The notes under the pieces: model-generated | Told to the model about the DNA's origin: nothing | Databases searched by the model: none | What the model saw: the letters and a program-made list of their open reading frames with translations, nothing else | From: Geotalea toluenoxydans JCM 15764 | GTDB taxonomy: Bacteria > Desulfobacterota > Desulfuromonadia > Geobacterales > Geobacteraceae | DNA length: 64,000 bases | Direction of reading: 5' to 3' | Assembly: GCF_001311985.1 (NCBI RefSeq) | Contig: NZ_BBCJ01000014.1 | Span: 58,020 to 122,019 of the forward strand | Made by a program: the position numbers and the translations under genes | Shown here: positions 1 to 10,177 of the stretch, in pieces | Layout of the letters: every line of letters begins with the position of its first letter | How positions within the stretch are numbered: position 1 is the stretch's first letter

Positions 1-1469
1 GCCGCCAACACCATGGACAAGCAGGTGGCGGGGGCGGTGGGGAAAGCCCTTCCCGGTATCGAGATCACCATCGAGGACAATGAGATCCTCGCCAGGGGGA
101 AGAATATCACCCCTGGCTATTACCGCAACGAGGCGGCAACGCGGGAGGCATTCACCGCCGATGGGCGGTTTCGCACCGGTGACATGGGGGAAGTCTCGGC
201 AGACGGCTGGCTGACCATCAAGGGACGGGCCAAGGAGCTCATCGTCACCGGCGCCGGGATCAATGTCTATCCGGACGAGATCGAGGATATCTTCAACCAG
301 ACCAAGGGTGTGCGTGAATCGTGCGTCATCGGCATGGACAGGGGAGGCGGCGAGGAGGTCCATGCCGTGCTGCTTTTGGACGGCAGCAGCAGAAAGCCGG
401 AAGAAATAGTCGCTGAGGTCAACAAACGGCTCGACTCTTTGCACCAGGTAACAGGCTTCTCCGTGTGGCCGGAAGCTGAATTTCCCAAGACTACTACGCT
501 GAAGATCAGGAAATTCCAGGTCAAGGAAAAGCTGCAAAAAGGAGAAAAGGGGACAGGTGCGGGCACCGCGGCTGACCGGCTGATCACTTTGATCGCCCGG
601 GTAACGGGAGCTGGTGTTGATGAGGTGAAGGAGGAATCACGCTGGTGGCCGACCTGGGGCTCACATCCATTGCCCGGCTGGAGCTGGTCAACTACCTGGA
701 GCAGGAATTCCGCCTCGACCTGGAGGATTCCGTCATCGGCCCCGAGACACGGGTGCAGGAGCTGCGCCGCATCATCGAGAAGCGGGAGAAAATCGAGGGC
801 AAGAACCATTTCCGCTTCTGGACCAACTCGAAACCGGTCAGGGCTCTGCGCATGTTCTGGGATGCCGTTTTCACCTATCCCCTTTTCCGCAGTATCGTCA
901 CCATTCAGGCGCGGGGCCGGGAAAAGCTCCAAGAGATAAAGGGGCCGGTCTTCTTCGTCTCCAATCACCTGAGCTATATGGACCAGCCGGCAGTCATGTT
1001 CGCCCTGCCGCGGGAGATCCGCTACAACACCGCAACCGCCGCATGGGAGGAGTTTTTCTTCCGCAATTACCACAATGCCCTGCAGTGGATCTGGAAACGG
1101 CTCACCTACGAATATGCCACCTTCTTCCACAATGTCTTTCCCTTGCCGCAGAGCAGCGGTTTCCGCAAGTCATTTCGCTTCATGGGCAGGCTTGTGGACT
1201 CCGGCCACAACATCCTCATCTTCGGAAGGGGAACGCTCCATAGACGCAGACTGCTGCCGTTCCAGCGGGGGCTGGGGATCATGGTCAAGGAACTGGACAT
1301 ACCAGTGGTGCCGGTGAAGATCGAGGGGATCGAGAAGGTCCTGCCCCGGGGAGCCAGCCGGCCCAAACGGGGAAGGGTGACGGTAACCTTCGGCAGCCCT
1401 CTGTACCTGAGCCGCGAGGAACCGGATAAAATTGTGGAGATGGCGCGGGGGGCGGTGGAGAGGTTGTGA
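1..1469 (+). CDS. Acyl-AMP ligase / acyl carrier / acyltransferase fusion (5' end missing, frameshifted)
   Basis: The gene enters from beyond the left edge. The first ~185 visible residues are the C-terminal part of an AMP-forming acyl ligase: the hinge region GRFRTGDMGEVSADGWLTIKGR is followed by the lysine subdomain motif TLKIRKFQVKEKL. Next comes a phosphopantetheine-type carrier domain with the attachment motif ADLGLTSIARLEL. The remaining ~220 residues are a PlsC-type acyltransferase with the NHLSYMDQP (HX4D) motif at about 965-990. The reading frame slips at ~641, inside LVADLGLTS, where one base is missing. A ligase-ACP-acyltransferase chain would activate a fatty acid, hold it on its own carrier and pass it to a lipid acceptor, as in Aas-like proteins. 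Substrate and acceptor cannot be read from the sequence. Confidence 0.8.
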
Positions 1470-1528
1470 TGGCGGGGTGATAGCTTCTATGCTTGCCGAG
1501 TTTTCTTTTAGCCTCTCCTTTTAAGTCG

Positions 1529-1693
1529 TCATCTGAATGCAAGCCATACTTGGATTATAGCGGCTCCGGCCTGGACAGCAGCCAAAATCAGAGCAACATA
1601 GGTGAGTCTAGTCATAGCACTTGATGATTTATTTGTAGCATCTATAAGTCGGCGTATTGACCCATCAATAATTGGCCCAAACTGGTCAGACAT
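1529..1693 (-). CDS. Small single-pass membrane protein (54 aa)
   Basis: This is a short reading frame with an ATG at 1693 and a strong ribosome site (AAGGAGAAGAG) a few bases upstream. The first ~27 residues are polar (MSDQFGPIIDGS at the start). One hydrophobic segment follows (TYVALILAAVQAGAAIIQVW), and the protein ends almost at once. It lies 87 bases downstream of the DUF4145 gene on the same strand, so the two are probably co-transcribed. No family is recognised. A small membrane partner of the DUF4145 protein is possible but inferred only from position. Confidence 0.6.
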   Translation of the reverse strand: MSDQFGPIIDGSIRRLIDATNKSSSAMTRLTYVALILAAVQAGAAIIQVWLAFR

Positions 1694-1780
1694 GATTCTC
1701 TTCTCCTTGTTTCTTTTCTTGTTACAACGGGTGTCGTGCGCAGCGGCTGAGCGTCAGCGAAGTCCGTCTGCTGCCGGGTA

Positions 1781-2419
1781 TTATGCACCTTCTTCGCTTT
1801 TGCCTTTTTTTGCCTTAACCATTCCTGGCATTGTAAAGGTATACATCAGGAATAATTCTGTGAAAGATAGAAGCTCGTCAGCAAATTCCTTACTCACAGG
1901 CTCTTCCTCATGTGCTGCATCATTCCCATTGTCTCTTATAATGTGAGCCCATTCTTTTAGGTCATCGGTGACTTTCCCCATCTCATGGAGTTGTTCGATT
2001 CGCTTGTAAAGATTACCACTCCCTTCTGAATTTAGTGCCTTAACAGCAACTTCAAGTACTTTTCTCGACATCATTGCTGAAGCATCGAAACTACCAGCAT
2101 TGAGACTGTGAGCAGCTTGAACAAAGAATGACTGTAAATTTACAGGCAGGTACTGGGGGGCCTCTATTACCTGTGGTTGGGGATATTCTTCTAATATTTT
2201 ATGTCCTGTGGACTTATCAATATCTCCTGAAAAGCTGCTCGGAGGATGTCCTGAAAGGAAAGCTATTTTTACGAAATACCCCCCATGACAGCCTCCACAC
2301 CGGAATGCAGTGAGGTATTCCTGCGGCGTACGCTTGTTAGGGTCAGCATAATCTGCAAAAGTAGTGAAAGTCATGCTGCCTGAATGGCAATGCGGACAAT
2401 TCCTCGTAATAGTTCCCAT
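1781..2419 (-). CDS. DUF4145 domain protein with N-terminal zinc ribbon
   Basis: This 212-residue protein appears intact. The N-terminus has two Cys pairs (CPHCHSG near residue 8 and CGGCHGG near residue 41) that should bind zinc. The second half matches the DUF4145 type, with the core SRKVLEVAVKALN followed by LHEMGKVTDDLKEWAHIIRDNGNDAAHE. DUF4145 proteins are often found with restriction or other defence genes, but their biochemical role is unsettled. The only partner visible here is the small membrane protein downstream. The start is supported by AAGGAAGAAC before the ATG at 2419. Confidence 0.75.
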   Translation of the reverse strand: MGTITRNCPHCHSGSMTFTTFADYADPNKRTPQEYLTAFRCGGCHGGYFVKIAFLSGHPPSSFSGDIDKSTGHKILEEYPQPQVIEAPQYLPVNLQSFFVQAAHSLNAGSFDASAMMSRKVLEVAVKALNSEGSGNLYKRIEQLHEMGKVTDDLKEWAHIIRDNGNDAAHEEEPVSKEFADELLSFTELFLMYTFTMPGMVKAKKGKSEEGA

Positions 2420-2504
2420 TTTGTTCTTCCTTTATATGATTACTTGCATATTAGGTTTTGACCAGTTAGTGTTATTTATCCCTTGTATCTACATATATGC
2501 TTTT

Positions 2505-2640
2505 CCCTGTTACCTCTCTTAGGCCCTTGTGGTTGGGGCCCTGCCTGCCAATCTTGAACCCGGAATTGTCGATACCACAGGTCTGCCTGCCTCGGTAAAA
2601 CAACCTCCATCGGCTCGCGTCGAATCTAACAGGAAGATTT
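2505..2640. ncRNA. Possible structured RNA or leader in the 368-base gap before wecC
   Basis: The gap from 2420 to 2787 has no convincing gene. Within it, CCTGTTA near 2506 is complementary to TAACAGG near 2628 and would close a domain of about 130 bases. Inside are a GGCCC/GGGCC hairpin near 2522-2541 and a repeated GCCTGCC. The segment is richer in GC than its flanks. Size and layout suggest a structured RNA. A 6S-like RNA was considered, but I could not match the consensus with confidence, and the strand is undecided. Confidence 0.25.
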
Positions 2641-2787
2641 TGTCAATGCAAGTGAGTTCATTATAAATTCTGCAGGACCGGGCTTATGGACGGATGGCGG
2701 GCGGGTAGGGTATTTTTAGTCTTAGAACTTTACAATTAAAGCGGCCGTGATACCTTTATTAAATATCTCACATAAAGGTGGAGCGCC

Positions 2788-4036
2788 ATGCAAAAGAACC
2801 GTCAGAAAATTGTTGTGATGGGGCTTGGCTATATCGGGCTTCCTACTGCTTCAATGCTCGCTACCAAAGGCCATGAAGTAATAGGGGTGGACATAAACGA
2901 GGAGGCGGTCAACACTATCAATTCGGGCAGGATTCACATCGTCGAGCCTGATCTGGACATCCTGGTTCGCTCTGCCGTCAACAGCGGCAATCTCCGGGCA
3001 TCGTTGGTCCCCGAGGAGGCGGATACCTTCATTATCGCCGTGCCTACTCCCTTCAAAAACGGGGAACAGGCCCATTTGAAGATCCCCGATGTGAGTTATG
3101 TGGATGCCGCTACGCGGGCCATTGCGCCTTTTCTTCGGGAAGGAAGTCTCATCATCCTGGAATCCACGTCGCCGGTGGGGACCACCGAGCGATCGGTGAG
3201 ATAATCAAGCAGCTGCGGCCGGACCTGGCACAGCATCCGGGTACCAACAACCATTCCCCCCAGGTTTTCATCGCCCATTGCCCGGAAAGGGTGCTGCCGG
3301 GACACATAATCCGCGAACTGGTGGACAATGACCGGATCATCGGCGGCGTTAACAAGGCTTCTGCCGAAAAGGCCAGAGATTTATACAACACTTTCTGCAA
3401 CGGTACCATTTTCCTTACCGACAGCAAGACGGCGGAGATGTCCAAGCTGGTGGAAAATTCTTTCCGCGATGTGAACATTGCCTTTGCCAACGAACTGTCA
3501 CTGATCAGCGACCGAGTTGGGGTAAACGTCTGGGATGTGATCGAACTGGCCAATCGCCATCCGCGAGTGAATATCCTCAACCCCGGACCGGGAGTGGGGG
3601 GGCACTGCATCGCCGTCGATCCCTGGTTCGTGGTTTCCGCTGCGCCGGAAGAGGCGCGGCTGATTCGTACAGCTCGGGAAGTGAACGATCACAAGCCCCA
3701 TTGGGTCATGAACAAGATAAAGGCCAAGGCGGAGCGGTTCAAGGAACCGGTTATCGGCTGCCTGGGACTGTCCTTCAAGGCCAATATCGACGATCTGCGC
3801 GAGTCGCCGGCAATGGAAATCACCAAAGGGCTTATTTCAAGCGGGGTGGCAGGGTGATGGCATGTGAACCCAATGTGTGCAATGGATCGGCAGGCATGGA
3901 GCTGCATGAGTTGTCCCAGGTGCTGCGCGAGGCGGATATTTTGGTGGTTCTGGTCGACCACGACGAATTCAAAACCATAGACAAAGAACTTCTCAAGGAG
4001 AAGGTGGTTATAGATACCCGTGGAGTGTGGCGTTAA
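2788..4036 (+). CDS. wecC: UDP-N-acetyl-mannosamine/glucosamine dehydrogenase, two frameshifts
   Basis: The gene encodes a nucleotide-sugar 6-dehydrogenase of the UDP-GlcDH/UDP-ManNAcDH family, which oxidises UDP-HexNAc to the uronic acid with NAD. The N-terminal NAD fold begins VVMGLGYIGLPTASML. The middle domain has NSFRDVNIAFANEL, and the catalytic cysteine lies in GPGVGGHCIAVDPWF. The C-terminal domain carries LGLSFKANIDDLRESPA. Single bases are missing at ~3190 (TERIGEIIK) and ~3850 (SSGGGRVMACEP). With both restored the length, about 416 residues, is normal. RBS AAAGGTGGAG precedes the ATG. The stop overlaps the end of the convergent kinase gene by four bases. WecC against WbpA-type specificity cannot be decided. 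Confidence 0.88.
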
Positions 4037-6543
4037 TTGATGTTTTCATTTCCGTTCAATCCCCTGGAAGAAAAAACTTTATCGAGAACCCCCATGACAT
4101 CTGCGGCGCGGTAAGGTTTGACCATGGCGGCGCAGAAACCGAACCTGGCGTATTCCGCCATGACCGGATCTTCTGAATAGCCGCTTGAAACGATGAGCCT
4201 GGCATCGGGATATTCATCCAGTATCAGCCGGGCTGCCTCTTTCCCACCCATGCCTCCCGGTACCGTAAGGTCCATGATGACGGCGGAATATGGCCTGCCT
4301 GATTCGTGTGCGCCCCTGTACATGGCAACTGCTTCTTTGCCGTCCGCGGCAGTGCTGACCTTGTATCCCAGTGCCCCCAGCAACTCTGTAGCCAGGTCTC
4401 TGATCATTTCTTCGTCGTCCATGATCAACAAGGAGTTGTTGCACTTTTCCGTTGCTGCCGGCATTTTCCTCTCCTCCTCATGGGCTGGGGATTCATTCCT
4501 GCTCGCCGGCAATAAGACCTGAAAAACCGTTCCCTTGCCCACTTCAGAACTGACTCCCATGTAGCCGCCATGCTTGCCGATGATGGAATGGGCTGCAGCC
4601 AAGCCCAGGCCACTGCCTCCTGCCTTGGTGGTAAAATATGGATCGAAAACTTTCTTCAGATCCTCTTCGGGAATGCCGCATCCGGTGTCGGCAAAGGTGA
4701 ATCTGACGTAATTCCCCGCTGGCAGTGACAAGTTGTTGTCGTTACCCAGGCTTATATTTTCAGCCCTTACGGTAAAGGTCCCGCCTTCCCGCATTGCCTG
4801 TGCTGCGTTGATTGCTATATTGCTGAAGGCCTGTCCTATCTGACCCTCATCCACCTCCACGGGATAAAGATTTTCAGGAATATTGAAGACGCTGATCACA
4901 CTGAAACCGTCGGATACCCGCGAGGCTGATGCCTTGGCGATATTGCCGGCGGAGACGGTTTTTTTCACCGGGTGGCTTCCCTTTGAGAAGGTCAGCAGCT
5001 GGATGGCCAGCTCGCTGGCCCTTTGACAGGCTTTCTCCGCAGATTTCAGGGTTGCCGTCGCCCGGTGCGATTCATCGAGGAACATCCGTGACAGTGAAAT
5101 GTTGCCCATGATGCCGGTGAGGATATTGTTGAAGTCATGGGCGATGCCTCCTGCCAATATTCCCAGTGATTCCAGCTTCTGTATCTTGAGAAGTTCGTTG
5201 CGATTCTTTTCCCGTTCGGTGATATCGGTGTAGATAATCAGGATGCGGTCCTGTATCAATTGGGTATTGGCAATATTGTGGCTGACAGAGCCATTCTTGC
5301 AGGTAATCAGCGCCTCGAACGGGGGAATCACTGTCTGTTCACTCTGCGCCTTGGCAACTGCCGCCTTCCAGGTGTTGACTATTTTTTCCCTGTAGGTTTC
5401 GTCCGGGTAGGCACGGGCATACCAGGCTGCCTTGGTGGAAATCTCGTCAAGGCTATATCCGAAACGCTCGATGAAGCATTTATTTATGTAAATATTGTTG
5501 CCCAGTCTGTCACTTAGAGCCAGTCCCACCGGCATGGCATCCATGAGAGAGCGGAGGCTCTCCTCGCTGTGCTGCAACATCGTTTCATGGCCGATACGGA
5601 TTTGTACTTCCTTCTGCAGGGCATCGGTTCGCTGCCTTACCATGCGCTTCAGCATCCACAGCCACAGGACGAGCGCCAGCATAACCAGCATGACCGCAAT
5701 GCCGCTGATTCTGATGAAGCGCATTTCTTTCATTCCCAGAATCGGTTTACCGCGCCAGCGCTCTTCTATTTCCGAATATTCTTCCTTTGATATGCGATCA
5801 AAACCGTATTGAACGGTTTGGAGCAGCTCTTTGTTTCCCTTTTTTACTCCCCGATGAAACTGCCCGATGTACAGTGGTTTTGTCGCCCGGTATTGTTCCC
5901 AGATGCCGAATTTATAAAGATAGTAATAGGCGGGCGGTTCATCGACGGTGAAGACGTTTACCTTGTGGTCGCGGGCGGCGGTGACAATTGCCTCGTAACT
6001 GTTGAACTGGATGAGGTTGTTGATGCCGTGGGACCTGAGCACATCGATGATGTTGCCGCCCGCCTTCACCCCCACGGCAAAACCGGCAAGATCCTGGATG
6101 TCTCTTATTCCGGAGATATCTGAACGAAAGAAAATGGGAACCGGTATGCTGGCATAGGGCTTGGTAAAGTCGTAGAGCTTGTCCCTTTTTTCGTTGCGGA
6201 ACATGGTGTCAATGACGTCGAATTCGCCGTCGGCCATCAGCCTTTGGGCATCGGCCCAGTCCGTGGCGCTGATCTCGGCCCGAATACCGGTTTTCTTCTC
6301 CCAGAGGCGCCACTGATCGATGATGATGCCCTTGATCTTGCCATCCCTGTCCCTGAAAACGAATGGGGGATAATTGTCGTCCATGACGACGCGGATAGAT
6401 CGCTGAAGGGATAGGCCTGGATCTGCTGCAAATGAAGGCGCGGCAATGGCAATAACCATCATGAGCAACAGCACAAGGTGGTATTTCTTGAATTGCTTAC
6501 AAGAAACTGCAGTGTCTATCACGAAAGGCTCCAGGCTTTGCAA
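4033..6543 (-). CDS. Hybrid sensor histidine kinase with periplasmic solute-binding (SBP_bac_3) sensor
   Basis: This is an intact 836-residue protein. A signal/anchor segment (~20-38) precedes a family 3 solute-binding domain (~48-265, starting [16 protein letters not shown]), which would sense a small periplasmic ligand. A second membrane helix (~278-298) leads to a PAS domain (~330-440). The HisKA box is [13 protein letters not shown]. The HATPase domain has [21 protein letters not shown] and the G2 motif [15 protein letters not shown]-terminal receiver (~710-830) has the acidic pair DDEE and the phosphoacceptor in [11 protein letters not shown]. It resembles BvgS/EvgS-type kinases. No response regulator is adjacent, so its output is unknown. 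Confidence 0.9.
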   Translation of the reverse strand: MQSLEPFVIDTAVSCKQFKKYHLVLLLMMVIAIAAPSFAADPGLSLQRSIRVVMDDNYPPFVFRDRDGKIKGIIIDQWRLWEKKTGIRAEISATDWADAQRLMADGEFDVIDTMFRNEKRDKLYDFTKPYASIPVPIFFRSDISGIRDIQDLAGFAVGVKAGGNIIDVLRSHGINNLIQFNSYEAIVTAARDHKVNVFTVDEPPAYYYLYKFGIWEQYRATKPLYIGQFHRGVKKGNKELLQTVQYGFDRISKEEYSEIEERWRGKPILGMKEMRFIRISGIAVMLVMLALVLWLWMLKRMVRQRTDALQKEVQIRIGHETMLQHSEESLRSLMDAMPVGLALSDRLGNNIYINKCFIERFGYSLDEISTKAAWYARAYPDETYREKIVNTWKAAVAKAQSEQTVIPPFEALITCKNGSVSHNIANTQLIQDRILIIYTDITEREKNRNELLKIQKLESLGILAGGIAHDFNNILTGIMGNISLSRMFLDESHRATATLKSAEKACQRASELAIQLLTFSKGSHPVKKTVSAGNIAKASASRVSDGFSVISVFNIPENLYPVEVDEGQIGQAFSNIAINAAQAMREGGTFTVRAENISLGNDNNLSLPAGNYVRFTFADTGCGIPEEDLKKVFDPYFTTKAGGSGLGLAAAHSIIGKHGGYMGVSSEVGKGTVFQVLLPASRNESPAHEEERKMPAATEKCNNSLLIMDDEEMIRDLATELLGALGYKVSTAADGKEAVAMYRGAHESGRPYSAVIMDLTVPGGMGGKEAARLILDEYPDARLIVSSGYSEDPVMAEYARFGFCAAMVKPYRAADVMGVLDKVFSSRGLNGNENIN

Positions 6544-6848
6544 TCACATAAACGCTATCTCCACGATTTTGCGTGAGTTTACCAAATTTTGAAACCAATT
6601 CAAGCCTTGCATGTGAAGCGGAAGGTCAATGGAAGAGTATTTAGTTAAATAAATATAATTTAGTGGTGGGTCAATTGCCATTGCATTGAAAAAACAAAAA
6701 CATAAAATAGAAATCAAAATTCACCAATGACTGCGTTCTGCTGTAAATGCCCTTGGGAAAAGCTTGATCCTGGGATCTCAATCTGAATAATTTTGTGCTC
6801 CTGTAGAGATTCCTTTGTACTTAAACAATTCATACGGAGTTTCCGGCC
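6544..6848. other. AT-rich divergent intergenic region (305 bases)
   Basis: This region separates the divergent hybrid kinase and envelope operon, so it should hold promoters for both. It is clearly AT-richer than the neighbouring genes, with a run of A/T around 6640-6720. No reading frame, repeat or terminator was found. An RBS-like ACGGAG lies just before the ATG at 6849. Confidence 0.5.
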
Positions 6849-7975
6849 ATGTGGAGAATCATAGTTTTTTCAATTTTTTCATTGTGGTTATGTCCGTTGA
6901 CCGTTTTGGCGCAGGTCCAATGTGTGGATGCCGATGGTGAAGCTGTCATTGTCAACGGTGATACTCCTTCGGCAAAAGCGAGGCAATCTCCCGAGCCAAA
7001 CTGGCCGCCATCGAACAGACTGCAGGCGTAGATGTCAATGCCCAGAGCGTTGTCCAGAACCTGATGCTTGTTGACGAGACGATAAACAGAAAAATCTATG
7101 GCCTGATTACCTCCTTTAGCCTGCTCGATTATCAAGGCGGAGACAATGTGGTTGCAGTAAAAATAAATGCGTGCGTGGAACCGGCAAAGGCCCGTGATGC
7201 CGTTTCCGACCTGGCATTGAACAATGCCGTGGCCGTTTTCATTCCGGCCAGGAAAATTTCCCCTTCTGGAGCGGCCGGAGATTACCAGGAGTCCAACCTC
7301 TTTTCGGAGGAAATCATCGGCGATCTCGCCGAGCGTGGATACACCGTTGTTGATGTTGCCCCCACCGGTGAAGTGGATCCCCGGAATATCGAGACTGCCC
7401 TTAAAAGCGGGAATTTCCGAAGTTTGAGCAATATGATGCACCAATTTCTCACCAACATTCTACTTATCGGCAATATCGACCTGATTCTCACCAGAAAAAA
7501 GGGGGGCGATATGGGATTCGGCCTGAACACCCCTTTCCACAACATCACTGCCCGATTGACCTACAGGCTGGTTACCAGGGATCCATCGGGCCGGATGGTA
7601 ATCCTTGCTGCCGGAACTGAGCAAGGGAAGGGGCTTGCCGGCACAATGGAAGATGCCGCCGCCAAGGGGTTGCAAAATCTTTCGGACAAGCTTAAACCGG
7701 TGGTTGCCGATAAGGTCGGAAGGCATTTGAAAGCTGCAGCAAAAAGGGTGCAGGTCAAGGTAAGCGGCATAAAAGACCTGGGAGAAAACTTTGCCGTGAA
7801 AGAGGCACTGCAGAACATCGCCTGGGTAACAGGGGTGGAAGAAAAGGAGCTTGGATCATTCGTGGTCACTTATCCGGAAAACACCATCTATCTGGCCAAC
7901 AGCATTGCCCAGAAGGGTAGTTTCAAAATCGTCAACTTCTCCGCCAATGCCATCACCATTAATTACCTGAAGTGA
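6849..7975 (+). CDS. Exported LPP20/FlgT N-domain-like protein, frameshifted
   Basis: A signal peptide (LWLCPLTVLAQVQ) opens a protein of about 375 residues. The segment AISRAKLAAIEQTAGVDVNAQ resembles the repeated-alanine helix of LPP20 lipoproteins and the FlgT N-terminal domain. The rest is a mixed alpha/beta exported protein with no catalytic motif that I recognise. One base is missing near 6975, which splits the signal peptide from the body. It starts an operon whose next gene begins seven bases after its stop. Together with the following genes it suggests an outer-membrane or periplasmic assembly factor. A flagellar role is not supported, since no flagellar gene is nearby. Confidence 0.65.
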
Positions 7976-7982
7976 TAAATAG

Positions 7983-9446
7983 ATGAGGAAATGCCCTGCA
8001 AGCACCTTGAAATATCCAAGAAGCGCACTTCAGGTGTTCCTGGTTGCCGTTGCCATCCTCACCTCGGGTTGCGCCACAACAATCTTCACCCCCTATACGG
8101 GCAGGATCGCCCCGGTAATCGAGCAGTTGAAAGCCGACAGAAAAGTAGATCTTTCCCAGTGCCTTGTTTCCGGCAGTAAAAGCATTGATTCCATTCTCCA
8201 TGGCATGGAATTGGGGCGCATTGCCCAGATACAGGGTGACGTGGATTTCAGCGTCAAGAGCTATGAATGTGCCATGCAAGCCATAAGAGCCGCCGATGAA
8301 AAGGCGACAATCAGTGCAACGAATGCTTTTTCCCATGTCAGCGCAATTCTCACCAATGATAATGCGCTTCCCTACCGGGGCGAAGGCTATGAGCGCGTTC
8401 TTCTGCACAATTTTCAGGCGATTAATTATCTTTTCAGGAATGATGTTGAAGGAGCCGGAGTCGAGATCCGCCGGGCCAATGGGGCGCAGGATGAAGCCCT
8501 CAGGCGGCATGAAGAGGAACTGGAAGAAGCCAGGGTCGAAGCCGAAAAAAACCACTTCAGCAGCTCCGAAGGGGCCGGTCGCATCTATGCAAGCTATGGG
8601 GCCATGGATGAGATTGCCGGCAAGGTGAAGAACTCGTTCCAGAATGCCTATTCCTTCTATGTGTCGGGGGTGGTCTACGAACTGTTGAAACAGCCGAATG
8701 ACGCCTATATCGACTACAAGAAGGCGCTGGAGATCCGGCCGGACAACACCTACCTGCAAGAGGATGTGATGCGCCTGGCCCGGGTTTTGGGCATGGATGA
8801 GGAGCTGGATAAAGTAAACAAGGCTGTTGATGTGCCGGATGCTACCTGGAATGATGATGCTTCATCGCCAGGGATGGAAACGGGTGAACTCCTGTTATTT
8901 TTCGAAGAAGATTTCGTTCCCCAGAAGGAAGAGGTGAAGATTCCCATACCCTTGCCAAGTGGAGGCATCGTGGCCGTGGCTTTCCCCTTCTATGGACAGC
9001 GATGGCCTGATGTTTCTCCACTGTGGGTTATGGAAGGCTCTGATACCATCGGCGCTACCGAACCCCTTTGCGACGCCAGGGCTCTGGCGGTTAAGGCCTT
9101 GAAGGAAAAAGTCCCGGCCATGGTGACACGCCAGATCATTCGGGCCGTTGCCAAGGGGATTGCGGCGAAGAAGTCGAAGGACAAGTTCGGCTCACTGGGG
9201 GAACTCAGTTCATTACTCTATAACTACATCAGCGAAAATGCCGATCTCAGAAGCTGGAACACTCTTCCGGCAGAGGTGCAGGTGATGCGGACCAGCCTTC
9301 CGGCGGGAAAGCATACGTTGTCATTGGAGCAGGAGGGAACGGCGATATTTCATGATATTGAGATCAATATAAGAAGCGGCGCCAAAACCATCGTCAGGGT
9401 CATCAAGGCCGGTAATACGTTCAAAACAACGGAGATAACATTCTGA
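7983..9446 (+). CDS. COG3014-like TPR lipoprotein
   Basis: This 487-residue lipoprotein appears intact. The signal peptide ends in the lipobox LTSGC (Cys about 29). Helical repeats follow (AYSFYVSGVVYELLKQPNDAYIDYKKALEIRPDN), typical of TPR, within a body resembling the COG3014 family. The C-terminal half has a beta-rich domain (PIPLPSGGIVAVAFPFY) and a region suited to carrying a glycine-zipper-like helix. The family is usually seen next to LpoB- and LPP20-like genes, as here. A role as an outer-membrane scaffold for peptidoglycan or envelope assembly is inferred from that context. Confidence 0.7.
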   Translation: MRKCPASTLKYPRSALQVFLVAVAILTSGCATTIFTPYTGRIAPVIEQLKADRKVDLSQCLVSGSKSIDSILHGMELGRIAQIQGDVDFSVKSYECAMQAIRAADEKATISATNAFSHVSAILTNDNALPYRGEGYERVLLHNFQAINYLFRNDVEGAGVEIRRANGAQDEALRRHEEELEEARVEAEKNHFSSSEGAGRIYASYGAMDEIAGKVKNSFQNAYSFYVSGVVYELLKQPNDAYIDYKKALEIRPDNTYLQEDVMRLARVLGMDEELDKVNKAVDVPDATWNDDASSPGMETGELLLFFEEDFVPQKEEVKIPIPLPSGGIVAVAFPFYGQRWPDVSPLWVMEGSDTIGATEPLCDARALAVKALKEKVPAMVTRQIIRAVAKGIAAKKSKDKFGSLGELSSLLYNYISENADLRSWNTLPAEVQVMRTSLPAGKHTLSLEQEGTAIFHDIEINIRSGAKTIVRVIKAGNTFKTTEITF

Positions 9447-9477
9447 CCGAATCTATCGCAAAGAAGGGAGTAACACC

Positions 9478-10085
9478 ATGTACCAGAAAACCAGAGCAGG
9501 CAGTCTTATCTTCTTGATCGCAGCAGCTACGCTGTTTTCCGGGTGTGCCACCCCCAGCGTCGAATATGGCGATCCCCTGTCGCAGCAAGCCCTGTCAACG
9601 GATTTTGGTTCTGCAGATCTTCAGCAGATTGCGGCAACCATGGTCGATTCGTTGATTACCTTTCCACCGGTTGCGGAGATTACCGCAACTCGCCGTCCGG
9701 TCATTTCCGTAGACCGGATAAAAAACAAGTCCATGCAGCATATCGATATGGAGGCGGTAACCGATTCAATCCGTGCCAGGCTCATAAAATCGGGAAAATT
9801 CACCTTCGTTGACAGAACCACCGAGCTGCAGCCCTGGAAGAACTGAAATATCAGCAGAACAGCGGCATGGTCGATCAGGAAAAGGCTGTGGAAATGGGAA
9901 AACAGTACGGGGCCGAGTACATATTGTCGGGCAATTTTGCCGAGATTGAGCACAAGGTCGATGATGTCAGGGATGTTTACTACAAATTCACCCTCAATTT
10001 GAAGAATCTCCGCACCGGGCTGCTTGAATGGTCTGACGAAAAGGAAATCAGAAAAGTCTGGAAACGTTCCACCTTTGGCAGGTAG
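9478..10085 (+). CDS. lpoB: LpoB-like penicillin-binding-protein activator lipoprotein, frameshifted
   Basis: The N-terminus is a lipoprotein signal with lipobox LFSGC. The body matches LpoB: LQQIAATMVDSLITFP, then RPVISVDRIKNKSMQHIDMEAVTDSIRARLIKSGKFTFVDR, and after the break GAEYILSGNFAEIEHKVDDVRDVYYKFTLNLKNLRTG. A missing G near 9829 (CAGGCC read as CAGCC) separates LQP from EELKYQQ. LpoB in enterobacteria activates PBP1B from the outer membrane. Here the partner synthase is not in the window, so the symbol rests on family resemblance. RBS AAGGGAG precedes the ATG. Confidence 0.78.
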
Positions 10086-10177
10086 CACTGTGTGTTGAAA
10101 ACTGGGATGACATACCGGAGTTCTGCAAAATGTGCCGGTTGCTTTCTGCGGGACTTTCGCGAAAAGGAGGAGGAACA

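Noticed and set aside
1602..1946. Forward frame over the DUF4145 end
   Set aside because: It is antisense to the conserved DUF4145 C-terminus and the 54-residue membrane gene, with no RBS.
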